A stretch of DNA of 64,000 nucleotides from Pseudarthrobacter sulfonivorans (GCF_001484605.1 NZ_CP013747.1:3596001-3660000), one strand, 5' to 3'. Shown: positions 25,380 through 34,658, counted from the first letter of the stretch. Notes: generated by a model not told the origin, from the sequence alone. A program made the numbers and translations.

Positions 25380-25444
25380 ACAACGCGGGGTCACATTTCG
25401 CCCAATAACTTCGGTTCTTTGGGCGAAATGTGACCCCGCGTTGT
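25380..25444. repeat. Palindromic element, copy 1
   Basis: Perfect 25-bp arms (25380-25404 and 25420-25444) around a 15-base loop. The outer ends CAACGCGGGGTCAC are shared with copies at 27518 and 28567; the inner part of the stem differs but still pairs. It lies just past the thioredoxin stop and before the converging monooxygenase gene, so it may also terminate both. Confidence 0.93.
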
Positions 25445-25457
25445 GGTTTGCGGAGGG

Positions 25458-25736
25458 TTACAGGCGGTCCAGCTGCACGGGCTCGGCCAGCAGCGCGCTC
25501 AGGGATTCGTTCAGGTCCTGGACCGCGGTGCCCTTGGAGTGCTTCGCAAGCAGTTCCTCGGATTCCCACTGTTCCGTGAGGACCAGCTTCTCTTCGGTGG
25601 CCTCGGTCAGCTCGTAGCGGATGCAGCCAGGCTCGTTCACCACCTCGTCGATGGCGATTTCCAGGGCGAGCTTCACACGGAAGAACTCGCCGTCGTTGGG
25701 GATGAACGTTGCCTGCAGGTCGATGGGTGCACTCAT
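25458..25736 (-). CDS. ABM-family quinol monooxygenase-like protein
   Basis: A 92-residue ferredoxin-like dimeric alpha/beta-barrel protein of the antibiotic-biosynthesis-monooxygenase group. Visible hallmarks are the EPGCIRYELTE strand and the LTEQWESEELLAKHSKG helix. Family members act on quinones or without cofactor on small aromatics; this one stands alone. ATG 25736 is taken; GTG 25745, three codons upstream, is also possible. Confidence 0.85.
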   Translation of the reverse strand: MSAPIDLQATFIPNDGEFFRVKLALEIAIDEVVNEPGCIRYELTEATEEKLVLTEQWESEELLAKHSKGTAVQDLNESLSALLAEPVQLDRL

Positions 25737-25840
25737 GGATTTCACAATACCGGGACTCGGGATGCACGCCCGCCCTGTTTACGCGCGGACACCCTCCTGT
25801 TGCGCTTCTCTTGCCCGGCTGCTGTTGGTAGCGTGCCACC

Positions 25841-27517
25841 ATGCGCGCTTACACAGCCGGGGACACTGACGTCCCGCTCCTCGAGGAAACCATCGGCCAG
25901 AACTTTGAACGGGTGGTGGCCCGGTTCCCCTTCCACGACGCGCTGATCGAGGCCGCGCCGGTGCCGGGCGCTGACGCCCGCCGCTGGAGCTACACGAAAA
26001 TGAACGACGACGTCGATCGCCTCGCGCGTGCACTGCTCGCCTCGGGGGTGGCCAAGGGGGACCGGGTGGGCATCTGGAGCCCGAACTGCGCCGAGTGGAC
26101 GCTGCTGCAGTACGCTACGGCCAAAGCCGGAGCCATCCTCGTCAATGTGAACCCGGCCTACCGGAGCCACGAGCTGGAGTTTGTGGTGAAGCAGAACGGC
26201 ATGCGGATGCTGGTGGCGGCACCGTCGGACCGGAACAGCGACTATGTGGGGATGGCGCGCCAGGCGCTCGCCGGCTGCCCGGACCTGCGGGAGCTGGTGT
26301 TCCTGCCGGATTACGGCATGGACGGGCTCGACGCAGGTGGCCCCCAAAGTGATGCGGAGCTGACGTACGCCGAGCTGCTCAAGCGGGCTGACGCCGTCGG
26401 CCATTCCGGCCTGAAGGCCCGCATGGCGGAGCTCGACCCACACGATCCCATCAACCTGCAGTACACCTCCGGGACCACGGGCTTCCCCAAGGGGGCCACG
26501 CTGACGCACCACAACATCCTGAACAACGGCTACTCCATCGGTGAGCTGCTGGGCTACACCGAGCACGACCGGGTGGTGATTCCGGTGCCGTTCTACCACT
26601 GCTTCGGGATGGTGATCGGCAACCTGGCAGCCCTCAGCCACGGTGCGGCCACCATCATCCCCGGGCGCGGCTTCACGCCGGCGGCCGCGCTGGAGGCGGT
26701 CCAGGACTTCGGCGGGACATCGCTGTACGGTGTGCCCACCATGTTCATCGCCGAGCTGGCGCTGCCGGACTTTTCCTCCTACGACCTGGCCACGCTCAGG
26801 ACAGGCGTGATGGCGGGATCGGTGTGCCCCATCGATGTGATGAACCGGGTGATCTCGGAGATGCACATGGTGGATGTGGCCATTTGCTACGGCATGACGG
26901 AGACCTCCCCGGTGTCCACCATGACCCGGAACGGTGACACGCTGCAGCATCGCACCGAGACCGTGGGCCGCACCATGCCGAGGCTGGAAAACCAGATCGT
27001 GGACCCTGGCACCGGCGAAGTGCTGGAGCGCGGCGAGATCGGCGAGCTGTGCACCCGGGGCTACGCCGTCATGGCCGGGTACTGGGACCAGCCGGAGACG
27101 ACCGCGGAGGCCATCGACACCGACCGCTGGATGCACACCGGCGACCTCGCCCGGATGGACGACGAGGGCTACGTGGTGATCGAAGGCCGCATCAAGGACC
27201 TCGTGATCCGCGGCGGCGAAAACATCTACCCGCGCGAGATCGAGGAGTTCCTGTACAGCCACCCGTCCATCCAGGACGTGCAGGTGATCGGGGTGCCCGA
27301 TGCCAGATACGGCGAGGAACTGATGGCCTGCATCATCCTCACTGCGGGCGCGGAACCGCTGGACGCGGCCGCCGTCGCCGAATTCTGCCGCGGGAAATTG
27401 GCACACTACAAGATCCCGCGCTACGTGGACGTCCGCGAAAGCTTCCCCATGACCGTTTCGGGGAAGATCCGCAAGGTGGAGATGCGCGAGGAAGCCGTGG
27501 CCCGCCTGGGTCTCTGA
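25841..27517 (+). CDS. Acyl-CoA synthetase (AMP-forming)
   Basis: A 558-residue ANL-superfamily enzyme that activates a fatty or carboxylic acid via acyl-AMP to the CoA thioester. The P-loop is [11 protein letters not shown] (near 207-217), the A5 motif [10 protein letters not shown], the A7/A8 region [14 protein letters not shown] and [16 protein letters not shown], and the catalytic Lys is in [11 protein letters not shown] near the C terminus. It resembles medium/long-chain FadD-type enzymes of actinobacteria. Stop TGA is directly followed by palindrome copy 2. Confidence 0.94.
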   Translation: MRAYTAGDTDVPLLEETIGQNFERVVARFPFHDALIEAAPVPGADARRWSYTKMNDDVDRLARALLASGVAKGDRVGIWSPNCAEWTLLQYATAKAGAILVNVNPAYRSHELEFVVKQNGMRMLVAAPSDRNSDYVGMARQALAGCPDLRELVFLPDYGMDGLDAGGPQSDAELTYAELLKRADAVGHSGLKARMAELDPHDPINLQYTSGTTGFPKGATLTHHNILNNGYSIGELLGYTEHDRVVIPVPFYHCFGMVIGNLAALSHGAATIIPGRGFTPAAALEAVQDFGGTSLYGVPTMFIAELALPDFSSYDLATLRTGVMAGSVCPIDVMNRVISEMHMVDVAICYGMTETSPVSTMTRNGDTLQHRTETVGRTMPRLENQIVDPGTGEVLERGEIGELCTRGYAVMAGYWDQPETTAEAIDTDRWMHTGDLARMDDEGYVVIEGRIKDLVIRGGENIYPREIEEFLYSHPSIQDVQVIGVPDARYGEELMACIILTAGAEPLDAAAVAEFCRGKLAHYKIPRYVDVRESFPMTVSGKIRKVEMREEAVARLGL

Positions 27518-27586
27518 CAGCAACGCGGGGTCACTTTCCGCCCGATAATTCGACTTCTTTGGGCAAGGAGTGACCCCGCGTTGCTG
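27518..27586. repeat. Palindromic element, copy 2
   Basis: Arms 27518-27543 and 27561-27586. The outer 18 bp pair perfectly and match the conserved ends of copies 1 and 3; the inner part carries two wobble-type and two unpaired positions. It begins at the base after the acyl-CoA synthetase stop codon. Confidence 0.9.
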
Positions 27587-27650
27587 GGTGTGCGGGTGCC
27601 CTGTGGATAACTTCAGACGCTGTTCCTTCCCGGGGCGCACAATTGGTGCC

Positions 27651-28595
27651 ATGGTTACTGCGAAGCCGCTCCCTGAGGATCTCGCCAAGGCTCCCTTCAC
27701 GGTCTATCAGGCACGAGACCTGGGTGTTGCACCAAAGCGTTTGCACGCGAAGGACCTGGTTGGCGCAGGGCGGCTGATCCGGGCGCACGCCGGCCGGGAG
27801 GTTTCCCTGATTGATCGGGCCCGAGTGCTTTGCGCTGCCACACCGGACGCCTGGGTGTCCCACGAGACAGCCGCTGTGTTCTTCGATTTGGGCCTTCCTC
27901 CCTGGCTGGGCCAGGAGCCGCGCGTCCACCTCAGCAAGCCGCACGGATTGCCCAGGGTTCGGCGGGCCGGCGTCATCGGTCATCGCGTGCACGTGATTCC
28001 GGGTGAAGTCGTAGAGATCGACGGGATCAGGGTTAGCGTGCCGCCTCGGACGTGGCTGGACCTGGCCCACCAGCTGCCGCTGCGGTATCTCGTGGCCATG
28101 GGAGACCAACTGATCCGCACGCCGCGGCCGGAGCTGGAGTTCCGCAGCGTGCCGTTTGCCTATAAAGAAGGACTGCGCCTGTTGATCCGGCAGCATCCCA
28201 ACATGCAAGGCGTTGAAAAGGCGCGGCTGGCGCTGGATGAGATGCGGGTTGGGTCGGACTCGTTCCCCGAAACGTTCCTTCGGCTGGCGCTCCTGGATGC
28301 GCGCCTGCCTGAACCCGAATTGCAGCTCCGTCTTGATCCCGACAATCCAAGGTCGCCCGCAGCCGACCTTGGTTACCGAAAGCACCGGATCGCGGTGCAG
28401 TACGACGGCGCGCATCACCGAACGAGGGAACAGCAGTCGCGGGATAACCGCCGCGACGAATTTTTCATCGGCGCCGGCTGGTCCTACTTCAAGCCGAACG
28501 CAGACGACCTCGCCGACGGTTTCCAGGAGCTCATCGCCAGAATCAAACGGGCACGCCGCTCCCAGAGCAACGCGGGGTCACTTCTGGCCGGATAA
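27651..28595 (+). CDS. AbiEi/DUF559-type protein with nuclease-like C-terminal domain
   Basis: A 314-residue protein common in Micrococcales. The N-terminal ~60 residues (PFTVYQARDLGVAPKRLHAKDL) look like the winged-helix domain of AbiEi-type antitoxins; the C-terminal third (PAADLGYRKHRIAVQYDGAHH) resembles the DUF559/Vsr-type restriction-endonuclease fold, with acidic residues in ADLGY and QYDG positioned as in a D-xn-D/E active site. No AbiEii toxin is adjacent. The final codons and the TAA stop lie inside the left arm of palindrome copy 3, and copy 2 lies 64 bp upstream of the start. Its function is not known. Confidence 0.8.
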   Translation: MVTAKPLPEDLAKAPFTVYQARDLGVAPKRLHAKDLVGAGRLIRAHAGREVSLIDRARVLCAATPDAWVSHETAAVFFDLGLPPWLGQEPRVHLSKPHGLPRVRRAGVIGHRVHVIPGEVVEIDGIRVSVPPRTWLDLAHQLPLRYLVAMGDQLIRTPRPELEFRSVPFAYKEGLRLLIRQHPNMQGVEKARLALDEMRVGSDSFPETFLRLALLDARLPEPELQLRLDPDNPRSPAADLGYRKHRIAVQYDGAHHRTREQQSRDNRRDEFFIGAGWSYFKPNADDLADGFQELIARIKRARRSQSNAGSLLAG

Positions 28596-28631
28596 TCGAG
28601 GTTTATCCGGCCAGAAGTGACCCCGCGTTGC
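28567..28631. repeat. Palindromic element, copy 3
   Basis: Perfect 29-bp arms (28567-28595, 28603-28631) around a 7-base loop. The outer ends match copies 1 and 2, the inner stem is different but fully paired. The left arm supplies the stop codon of the upstream gene; the right side ends near the converging ABC permease stop. Confidence 0.95.
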
Positions 28632-28647
28632 ATCGGCGGGCGGGGCA

Positions 28648-29451
28648 TCAGCTGATGTTGCGGTTGATGGTCCGCACACCCACAACGAGCCCGACGGCGG
28701 CCGTCACCGATGCGGCGAGGAGGCCCAGGAGCGTGTCGGTCCCGACGCCGCCGGCGAACAGTTCCCGTTCGGCGTTCACCAGGTAGGTCAGGGGGTTGAA
28801 GAGACTGGCGGTCTTCATCCAGTCCGGCCCGGCCTCGATGGGCAGCATGATGCCGGACAGGATCATCAGCGGGAAGAGCAGCGTCTGCTGCACGCCCCAG
28901 AAGATCCACTCCTTGTTCTGCGATACCAGCGCCAGCGCGTAGGAGAGGGCGCCGAGTCCGATGCCAAAAATGCCCAGGATGACCAGGCCGAACAGCACGT
29001 GCAGCGGATAGAAGACAAAGCCGAACGGGATGCAGACCAGGGCGATCAGCAGTCCCTGCACCACCAGCGGCGCCCATTCCTTCAGCGCCCGCCCGATCAT
29101 CAGCGACGAACGGGACAGCGGCGTGGCCAGGATCCGCTCGTACGAACCGGTCATCAGCTCGTACTGCAGGTTGGAGCCGGTCATGGAGGTGCCGAACAGG
29201 GCAATCATGACCACGACGCCGGGCAGGAACCACTGGAGCGTGGACTGGCCGCCGAATGCCGGTGCGCCCACGGCCGCGCCGAGCAACGGGCCGAAGAGCC
29301 CCAGGAACACGAGCGGCTGGAGCAGCGAGAAAACCAGCGAGAACGGGTCCCGCAGCGGCAGCAGCATCTCGCGCCAAAAGACGAATCTGGTGTCATTCAG
29401 GATCTGGACCAAGCCCGGCTTTTCCAGGACCTCGGTGCTATGCACAGCCAT
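28648..29451 (-). CDS. ABC-2 permease of a drug-exporter type
   Basis: A 267-residue six-segment permease of the DrrB/NodJ type. The motif region LATPLSRSSLMIGRALKEW and the late GIMLPIEAGPDWMK loop with LTYLVNAERELF are characteristic. Its ATG overlaps the ATPase stop (TGATG). Together they form a daunorubicin-type exporter; no biosynthetic genes are near, so the natural cargo is unknown. Confidence 0.9.
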   Translation of the reverse strand: MAVHSTEVLEKPGLVQILNDTRFVFWREMLLPLRDPFSLVFSLLQPLVFLGLFGPLLGAAVGAPAFGGQSTLQWFLPGVVVMIALFGTSMTGSNLQYELMTGSYERILATPLSRSSLMIGRALKEWAPLVVQGLLIALVCIPFGFVFYPLHVLFGLVILGIFGIGLGALSYALALVSQNKEWIFWGVQQTLLFPLMILSGIMLPIEAGPDWMKTASLFNPLTYLVNAERELFAGGVGTDTLLGLLAASVTAAVGLVVGVRTINRNIS

Positions 29452-30419
29452 CAGCGGTCTGCTCCTTCCCGGAGGTTGCGGCCGGTCAGTTCCAGGAACA
29501 CGTCGTCCAGGGTTGGCGGTTTCAGCTCCAGGGACTGGGCGGGAGCGCCGGCGTCGTTCATTTGCTGCAGCAGCACCGGCGCCAGCCGTGCGCCTTCGGT
29601 GAGCCGCAGGCGGAAGCGGACCACGCCGTCGTAGACAAATTCGTTGACCTCACCGCCCGCGGCGGCCCGCCCCAGCAGCCCCCGCACGCCCGCTGCGGAA
29701 TCCGCCGCGACCTCGACGGCGAGCAGGTCACCGGCGAGGTTGGCCTTCAGCCGGGCGGCTGTGTCATCGGCGATGATCTGCCCGTGGTCAATCACGATCA
29801 CGCGCTCGGACATGGAATCGGCCTCGTCCATGTAGTGCGTGGTCAGGACGATGGTGGTGCCGTGCTCGGCGCGCATCCGCATGATGTGCTCCCACAGGTT
29901 GGCCCGGTTCTGCGGGTCCATGCCGGTGGACGGTTCATCCAAGAACAGCAGCCGCGGCGAGTGCATCAGCCCCAGGGCCACGTCCATCCGCCGCCGCTGC
30001 CCGCCGGACAGCTTGATGACGGTGCGCTTGGCGAGGTCGGCCAGGTCCAGGGATTTCAGCAGCTCCTGCGCCCGGGCGGCGGCATCCGTGGAGTTCATAC
30101 CGTAGAACCGGCCCTGCATAATCAGTTCGTCGATGACCCGGAAGCTGTGGCCGCCGCCGTTGCCCTGGCCGATGTAACCGATCCGGGCGCGTACGCCCGC
30201 CGGATCCGCGGCGACGTCCACACCCGCGACGGTTGCCGTGCCGGAAGTGGGCCGGAGCAGCGTAGTGAGCATTCGCAGGGTGGTGGATTTGCCCGCGCCG
30301 TTCGGGCCAAGGAACGCCACAAGCTCGCCCGGGGCAACATCGATGTCGACTCCCTTGACGGCTTCTACCGTTTCCTTCTTGACGGTGAATGTCTTGGTTA
30401 GCTTGTCAGTGTGGATCAT
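29451..30419 (-). CDS. ABC exporter ATPase, DrrA type
   Basis: A 322-residue ATPase of the daunorubicin-resistance group. Walker A GPNGAGKSTT, the signature LSGGQRRRMDVALGLMHSP, Walker B LLFLDEPSTGMDPQNR and the TTHYMDEAD switch are present, and the C-terminal LKPPTLDDVFLELTGR is the DrrA-family end motif. ATG 30419 starts the normal N terminus (MIHTDKLTKTF); a Pro-rich in-frame extension to 30620 overlaps the alkA gene and is rejected. Confidence 0.93.
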   Translation of the reverse strand: MIHTDKLTKTFTVKKETVEAVKGVDIDVAPGELVAFLGPNGAGKSTTLRMLTTLLRPTSGTATVAGVDVAADPAGVRARIGYIGQGNGGGHSFRVIDELIMQGRFYGMNSTDAAARAQELLKSLDLADLAKRTVIKLSGGQRRRMDVALGLMHSPRLLFLDEPSTGMDPQNRANLWEHIMRMRAEHGTTIVLTTHYMDEADSMSERVIVIDHGQIIADDTAARLKANLAGDLLAVEVAADSAAGVRGLLGRAAAGGEVNEFVYDGVVRFRLRLTEGARLAPVLLQQMNDAGAPAQSLELKPPTLDDVFLELTGRNLREGADR

Positions 30420-30514
30420 GGGTGACTCCAGAGAATTCGGAATTCCGGGGCTCTGGTGCGGGCTCCATGGCGCCACGCTATACCCATCTGAAGCTGGAGT
30501 CCACGGCGGAACCG

Positions 30515-31486
30515 TCAGTGCCGGCGGTGGTCTTGGATGGTCATCCGCGGCCCGAACGTCGGTTTGCGGAAGCCGCTCAGGCCGATCATCCGGACCACCC
30601 GCTGCCGGTGGCCGGTCCACGGCTCAAGCAGGGCCAGCATGCCGGCATCGTCCGTCCGGCGGCCGGTAAGGGCGGCGCCCACATAGGCGGCGAGGTGGTA
30701 GTCGCCCACCGCGATGGAGTCCGGGCAGCCGTGGGTCCGCTGCACCACTTCGGCCGCGGTCCACACCCCGATACCGGGAATCACCTGCAGCTTTGCTGCC
30801 GCCTCCACGGACGGAAGGGCGGCCAGCCGTTCAAGCGCGACGGCGGATCGCAGCGCCCGCATGACGGTCGCCGAACGCTGGGGTCCCACTCCGGCCTGGT
30901 GCCATTCCCACGAGGGGATGCGCAGCCACTGCTCAGGCGTGGGCTGGAGGCGGAGCCCTTCCGGCGCCGCGCTTCCGGCCGCCGGAGCCGGCGAGCCGAA
31001 CCGGTACATCAGGTACCGGTAGCCGCGGCGGGCCTCAATGACGGTGACCTTCTGCTCGAGGATGGTGGGCACGAGGCAATCAACCACCCGCCCGGTGGAG
31101 GGCAGCCGGACAGCCAGGTTCCGGCGTCGGGCGTCACGGACCATCCGGGGGAGCGTGGCGTGGAAGTCCGGTTCGTCAAACGCCGACCAGTCGTCCTCGG
31201 CGCCCAGGAGCCGGGGCACTCCGGCGAGTCCGGCGGCGGAACCGGGACCCCAGGCCTGGGCATCAACAGCCCCATCCGCGGCAGCGGTGAGGCGCAGCGT
31301 GACCGGGCCGTCCGGCGTCGTAAACGCAGTCCATAACCTGTCAGGCCCGAACGAAAACGACGGATCTCCGGTACCCCGCAGGAGTATGCCCAGCGTCTGG
31401 TGCAGGCTGTACGGGCCGTCCGGATGCCAGCGCAGGGACGCATCCGCGGCGGCGGCAATCCGGGCCGGAGCGTCAAGGATGGTCAT
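30515..31486 (-). CDS. alkA: DNA-3-methyladenine glycosylase II family
   Basis: A 323-residue HhH-GPD base-excision glycosylase that removes alkylated bases. The helix-hairpin-helix is LQVIPGIGVWTAAEVV and the catalytic aspartate follows in VGDYHLAA. The N-terminal ~120 residues form the AlkA-type beta domain. The CGCxC iron-sulfur motif of MutY/Nth is absent, which supports AlkA. Stands alone upstream of the ABC exporter genes. Confidence 0.9.
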   Translation of the reverse strand: MTILDAPARIAAAADASLRWHPDGPYSLHQTLGILLRGTGDPSFSFGPDRLWTAFTTPDGPVTLRLTAAADGAVDAQAWGPGSAAGLAGVPRLLGAEDDWSAFDEPDFHATLPRMVRDARRRNLAVRLPSTGRVVDCLVPTILEQKVTVIEARRGYRYLMYRFGSPAPAAGSAAPEGLRLQPTPEQWLRIPSWEWHQAGVGPQRSATVMRALRSAVALERLAALPSVEAAAKLQVIPGIGVWTAAEVVQRTHGCPDSIAVGDYHLAAYVGAALTGRRTDDAGMLALLEPWTGHRQRVVRMIGLSGFRKPTFGPRMTIQDHRRH

Positions 31487-31620
31487 GTATTCATGGTCCC
31501 ACGGTGGGCTGACAACGCAGCTTCCGGAGCCCCTTTCAGACCGAAGATGCCAAGACTAGACTCCATCGTGTGGCGCGGGGAGTCCGTGCCTTCCCCCCCC
31601 CGCATTCAAAGGAGCATGCA

Positions 31621-32013
31621 GTGGCTGGAGTTGTGCATTTCGAGATCCCCGCCGATGACAAAGAACGCGCCAACACCTTCTACCAAAGCGCGTTTGGCTG
31701 GACCCTGACCCCCATGGAGGAGATGGACTACACCATCGCCACCACCACGCCGTCGGACGAACAGACGGGCATGCCAAGCGCGCCCGGGGCCATCAACGGG
31801 GCCCTGACCCCGCGCACGGACAACCTCACATCGCCCGTCATCACCATCGATGTGGAGGACGTTGACGCCGCCTTGGCGCAGGTCGAATCCGCCGGCGGCA
31901 CCGTAACCCAGGCCAAGGACGCCGTTCCGGGCATGGGCTACTACGCATATTTCAAGGACACCGAGGGCAACACCCTGGGCCTCTGGCACACAGATTCCTC
32001 GGCAGGGAGCTGA
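31621..32013 (+). CDS. Glyoxalase/VOC-fold protein
   Basis: A 130-residue VOC protein (GVVHFEIPADDKERANTFYQ ... GYYAYFKDTEGNTLGLWH). One beta-alpha-beta-beta-beta pair is visible at each end, as in CFP30-like lyase/bleomycin-resistance folds. GTG 31621 is preceded by AAAGGAG at a six-base spacing, which decides the start over an in-frame codon at 31570. Function beyond the fold is unknown. Confidence 0.88.
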   Translation: MAGVVHFEIPADDKERANTFYQSAFGWTLTPMEEMDYTIATTTPSDEQTGMPSAPGAINGALTPRTDNLTSPVITIDVEDVDAALAQVESAGGTVTQAKDAVPGMGYYAYFKDTEGNTLGLWHTDSSAGS

Positions 32014-32055
32014 CCCCGGGCAGGACCTGCGGCGGCAGGCGGTAACTTTGTACCT

Positions 32056-33441
32056 ATGAAGTACGCGCAGTCCGTCCTGGACCTCATCGGAAACACGCCG
32101 CTCATCAAGCTCAACCACGTGACGGAAGGCCTCAAAGCCACTGTCCTGGTCAAGCTGGAATACATCAATCCCGGCGGTTCCATCAAGGACCGCATCGCGG
32201 TGAAAATGATCGAAGAGGCCGAACGGACCGGCAAGCTCCTGCCCGGCGGGACCATCGTTGAGCCGACGTCAGGCAACACCGGCGTGGGTCTGGCACTCGT
32301 GGCCCAGCAAAAGGGCTACAAGTGTATTTTTGTGGTGCCGGACAAGGTGGGCGAGGACAAGCGCGCCGTGCTTCAGGCTTATGGCGCCGAAGTGGTGGTC
32401 ACGCCCACGTCCGTTGCCCCGGACAGCCCGCAGAGCTACTACAGCGTTTCGGACCGCCTGGTCACGGAAATTCCTGGCGCCTACAAGCCCGACCAGTTCT
32501 CCAACCCGGCCGCCCCCGGCAGCCACTACGAGACCACCGGACCGGAGATCTGGCAGGACACGGACGGCCGGGTGACTCACTGCGTGATCGGCGCCGGCAC
32601 CGGCGGCACCATCACCGGCACCGGCCGTTTCCTCAAGGAGATCTCGGCAGACCGTCCGGAGGCCGACGGCGGCCGCGTCAGGATCATCGGGGCGGACCCC
32701 GAAGGTTCGGTCTACTCCGGCGGCACCGGGCGCCCGTACTTCGTCGAGGGCGTCGGTGAGGACATGTGGCCGGCCAACTACGACAAATCCGTCCCGGACG
32801 ACGTCATCGCCGTCACCGACGCCGATTCCTTCGCCATGACCCGGAGGCTGGCCCGCGAGGAAGGGCTGCTGGTGGGCGGCTCGTCCGGCATGGCGGTGGT
32901 GGCAGCGCTGCAGACCGCCCGGGACCTCCCAGAAAGCGCCGTGGTGGTGGTCATCCTCCCGGACTCCGGCCGCGGCTACCTCGCCAAGATCTTCAACGAC
33001 CAGTGGATGCGTTCCTACGGCTTCCTCTCCGGCGGCGAGGAAGCGTCCGTGGGCGAGGTCATCAAGTCCAAGACCGGCGAGCTGCCGGACCTGGTCCACA
33101 TCCACCCCAACGAGACCGTCCGCGACGTCATCAACATCATGAACGAGTTCGGCGTCAGCCACATCCCGGTCCTCTCGCAGGAACCGCCGGTGGTGATGGG
33201 CGAGGTCCTCGGCGCCGTGGACGAGCGCAGCCTGACCTCCAAGCTGTTCCGCGGCGAGGCCAAGCTGACGGACAAGATCTCCGAGCACATGGGCCCCCGC
33301 CTGCCGGTCATCGGCTCGCTGGAAACCATCTCCGCAGCCCGCGAGCTGCTCTCCGACGTGGACACCGTGATGGTGACATTCGTCGGCGCCCCCGTGGGAA
33401 TCCTCACCCGCCACGACCTCCTCGCCTACCTCAGCAACTAG
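32056..33441 (+). CDS. cbs: Cystathionine beta-synthase
   Basis: A 461-residue PLP enzyme joining homocysteine and serine to cystathionine. The PLP lysine is Lys44 (GGSIKDR), the substrate loop is TSGNTG and the PLP phosphate loop GAGTGGTITG. A CBS-domain pair fills the C terminus from about residue 335 (PDLVHIHPNETVRDVINIM; GAPVGILTRHDLL), so activity may respond to an adenosyl ligand. The gamma-synthase gene follows 13 bp downstream. Confidence 0.95.
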   Translation: MKYAQSVLDLIGNTPLIKLNHVTEGLKATVLVKLEYINPGGSIKDRIAVKMIEEAERTGKLLPGGTIVEPTSGNTGVGLALVAQQKGYKCIFVVPDKVGEDKRAVLQAYGAEVVVTPTSVAPDSPQSYYSVSDRLVTEIPGAYKPDQFSNPAAPGSHYETTGPEIWQDTDGRVTHCVIGAGTGGTITGTGRFLKEISADRPEADGGRVRIIGADPEGSVYSGGTGRPYFVEGVGEDMWPANYDKSVPDDVIAVTDADSFAMTRRLAREEGLLVGGSSGMAVVAALQTARDLPESAVVVVILPDSGRGYLAKIFNDQWMRSYGFLSGGEEASVGEVIKSKTGELPDLVHIHPNETVRDVINIMNEFGVSHIPVLSQEPPVVMGEVLGAVDERSLTSKLFRGEAKLTDKISEHMGPRLPVIGSLETISAARELLSDVDTVMVTFVGAPVGILTRHDLLAYLSN

Positions 33442-33454
33442 CCAAAGGAACTCC

Positions 33455-34618
33455 ATGTCTGTTTCTGAAAACCAGGGTTTCAACACGCGCGCCGTCCACG
33501 CCGGCCAGGCCTTCGAGCCCCGCACCGGTGCTGTGGTCCCGCCGGTGCACTTCAGCTCCACCTACGCCCAGGACGGCATCGGCGGGCTCCGCGACGGTTA
33601 CGAATACGGCCGTGGCACCAACCCCACGCGCGACGCCCTGCAGGAGCAACTCGCGGCGCTCGAAGGCGGAAGCCACGCGTACTCCTTCAGCTCCGGCCTC
33701 GCGGCGGAGGACTCCCTGATCCGGGCGCTGACCCGGCCGGGCGACCACATTGTGCTCGGCAACGACGCCTACGGCGGCACGTACAGGCTGATCGACGGCG
33801 TGCTTGGCGACTGGGGGATCGGCAACACCCCTGTGGACATGGCGGACCTGGACGCGGTGCGCAAGGCCGTGGCCGCGAACAAGACCCGCTTCGTCTGGGT
33901 GGAGACCCCCTCGAACCCGCTGATGAAGATCACCGATATTGAGGCGCTCGCCGCGATAGCGCACGACGCCGGGGCCCTCCTCGTGGTGGACAACACCTTC
34001 GCGTCGCCCTACCTGCAGACCCCGCTCGCCCTGGGTGCCGACGTCGTGGTTCACTCCACCACCAAGTACATCGGCGGGCACTCCGACGTGGTGGGCGGCG
34101 CCATCGTGGTCAACGACGCGGAGCTCGCGGAGAAGATCGGCTTTGTGCAGTTCGCCGTGGGCGCGGTGTCCGGGCCCATGGACGCGTTCCTCACCACCCG
34201 TGGCCTGAAGACGCTCGGCGTTCGCATGGACCGGCACAGCGACAACGGCCAGGCCGTGGCCGAATGGCTGCTCGAGCGCCCGGAGGTGGAGGCCGTCCTG
34301 TACCCGGGCCTGCCCTCCCACCCCGGCCACGAGCTGGCCAAGAAGCAGATGAAGAAGTTCGGCGGCATGGTGTCCGTCCAGTTCAAGGGCGGCGAGGCGG
34401 CGGCCCGCACCGTCGCGGAAAACACGTCCGTGTTCACGCTGGCCGAATCCCTGGGCGGCATCGAATCGCTGATGAACTACCCGTCCGAGATGACCCACGC
34501 ATCGGTCAAGGGCACGGAACTGGCTGTTCCCGTCAACCTGATCCGGCTGTCCTGCGGCATCGAGGACGTGGAAGACCTCATCGCGGACCTGGAGCGGGCC
34601 TTCACCTTCCTCAAGTAG
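33455..34618 (+). CDS. metB: Cystathionine gamma-synthase / gamma-lyase family
   Basis: A 387-residue Cys/Met-metabolism PLP enzyme. The Schiff-base lysine is Lys204 in HSTTKYIGGH; YEYGRGTNPTR near 49-59 and the SSGLAAEDSLI loop bind PLP and substrate. Directly downstream of the beta-synthase, so it belongs to transsulfuration. Sequence alone does not separate gamma-synthase from gamma-lyase; the pairing with a beta-synthase would also suit a lyase making cysteine. Confidence 0.9.
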   Translation: MSVSENQGFNTRAVHAGQAFEPRTGAVVPPVHFSSTYAQDGIGGLRDGYEYGRGTNPTRDALQEQLAALEGGSHAYSFSSGLAAEDSLIRALTRPGDHIVLGNDAYGGTYRLIDGVLGDWGIGNTPVDMADLDAVRKAVAANKTRFVWVETPSNPLMKITDIEALAAIAHDAGALLVVDNTFASPYLQTPLALGADVVVHSTTKYIGGHSDVVGGAIVVNDAELAEKIGFVQFAVGAVSGPMDAFLTTRGLKTLGVRMDRHSDNGQAVAEWLLERPEVEAVLYPGLPSHPGHELAKKQMKKFGGMVSVQFKGGEAAARTVAENTSVFTLAESLGGIESLMNYPSEMTHASVKGTELAVPVNLIRLSCGIEDVEDLIADLERAFTFLK

Positions 34619-34630
34619 CGCCGCGCTCCC

Positions 34631-34658
34631 CAACCAAGGGGCACCAACCAAGAGGCAC
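34631..34658. repeat. Two tandem 14-bp repeats
   Basis: CAACCAAGGGGCAC (34631-34644) is followed directly by CAACCAAGAGGCAC. The second copy runs into the HxlR operator region. Confidence 0.85.

Noticed and set aside
25742..27700. 652-residue minus-strand frame
   Set aside because: Antisense to the intact acyl-CoA synthetase, rich in His/Arg/Gly, no motif and no ribosome site.
27651..28595. AbiE type IV toxin-antitoxin system
   Set aside because: Only the antitoxin-like domain is present; no nucleotidyltransferase toxin gene lies on either side.
32014..32055. SAM riboswitch in front of the transsulfuration genes
   Set aside because: Only 42 bp separate the genes, too short for any known SAM riboswitch, and no paired elements are seen.
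32269..34651. Two long minus-strand frames opposite cbs and metB
   Set aside because: Both mirror intact PLP enzymes and show no recognisable domain.
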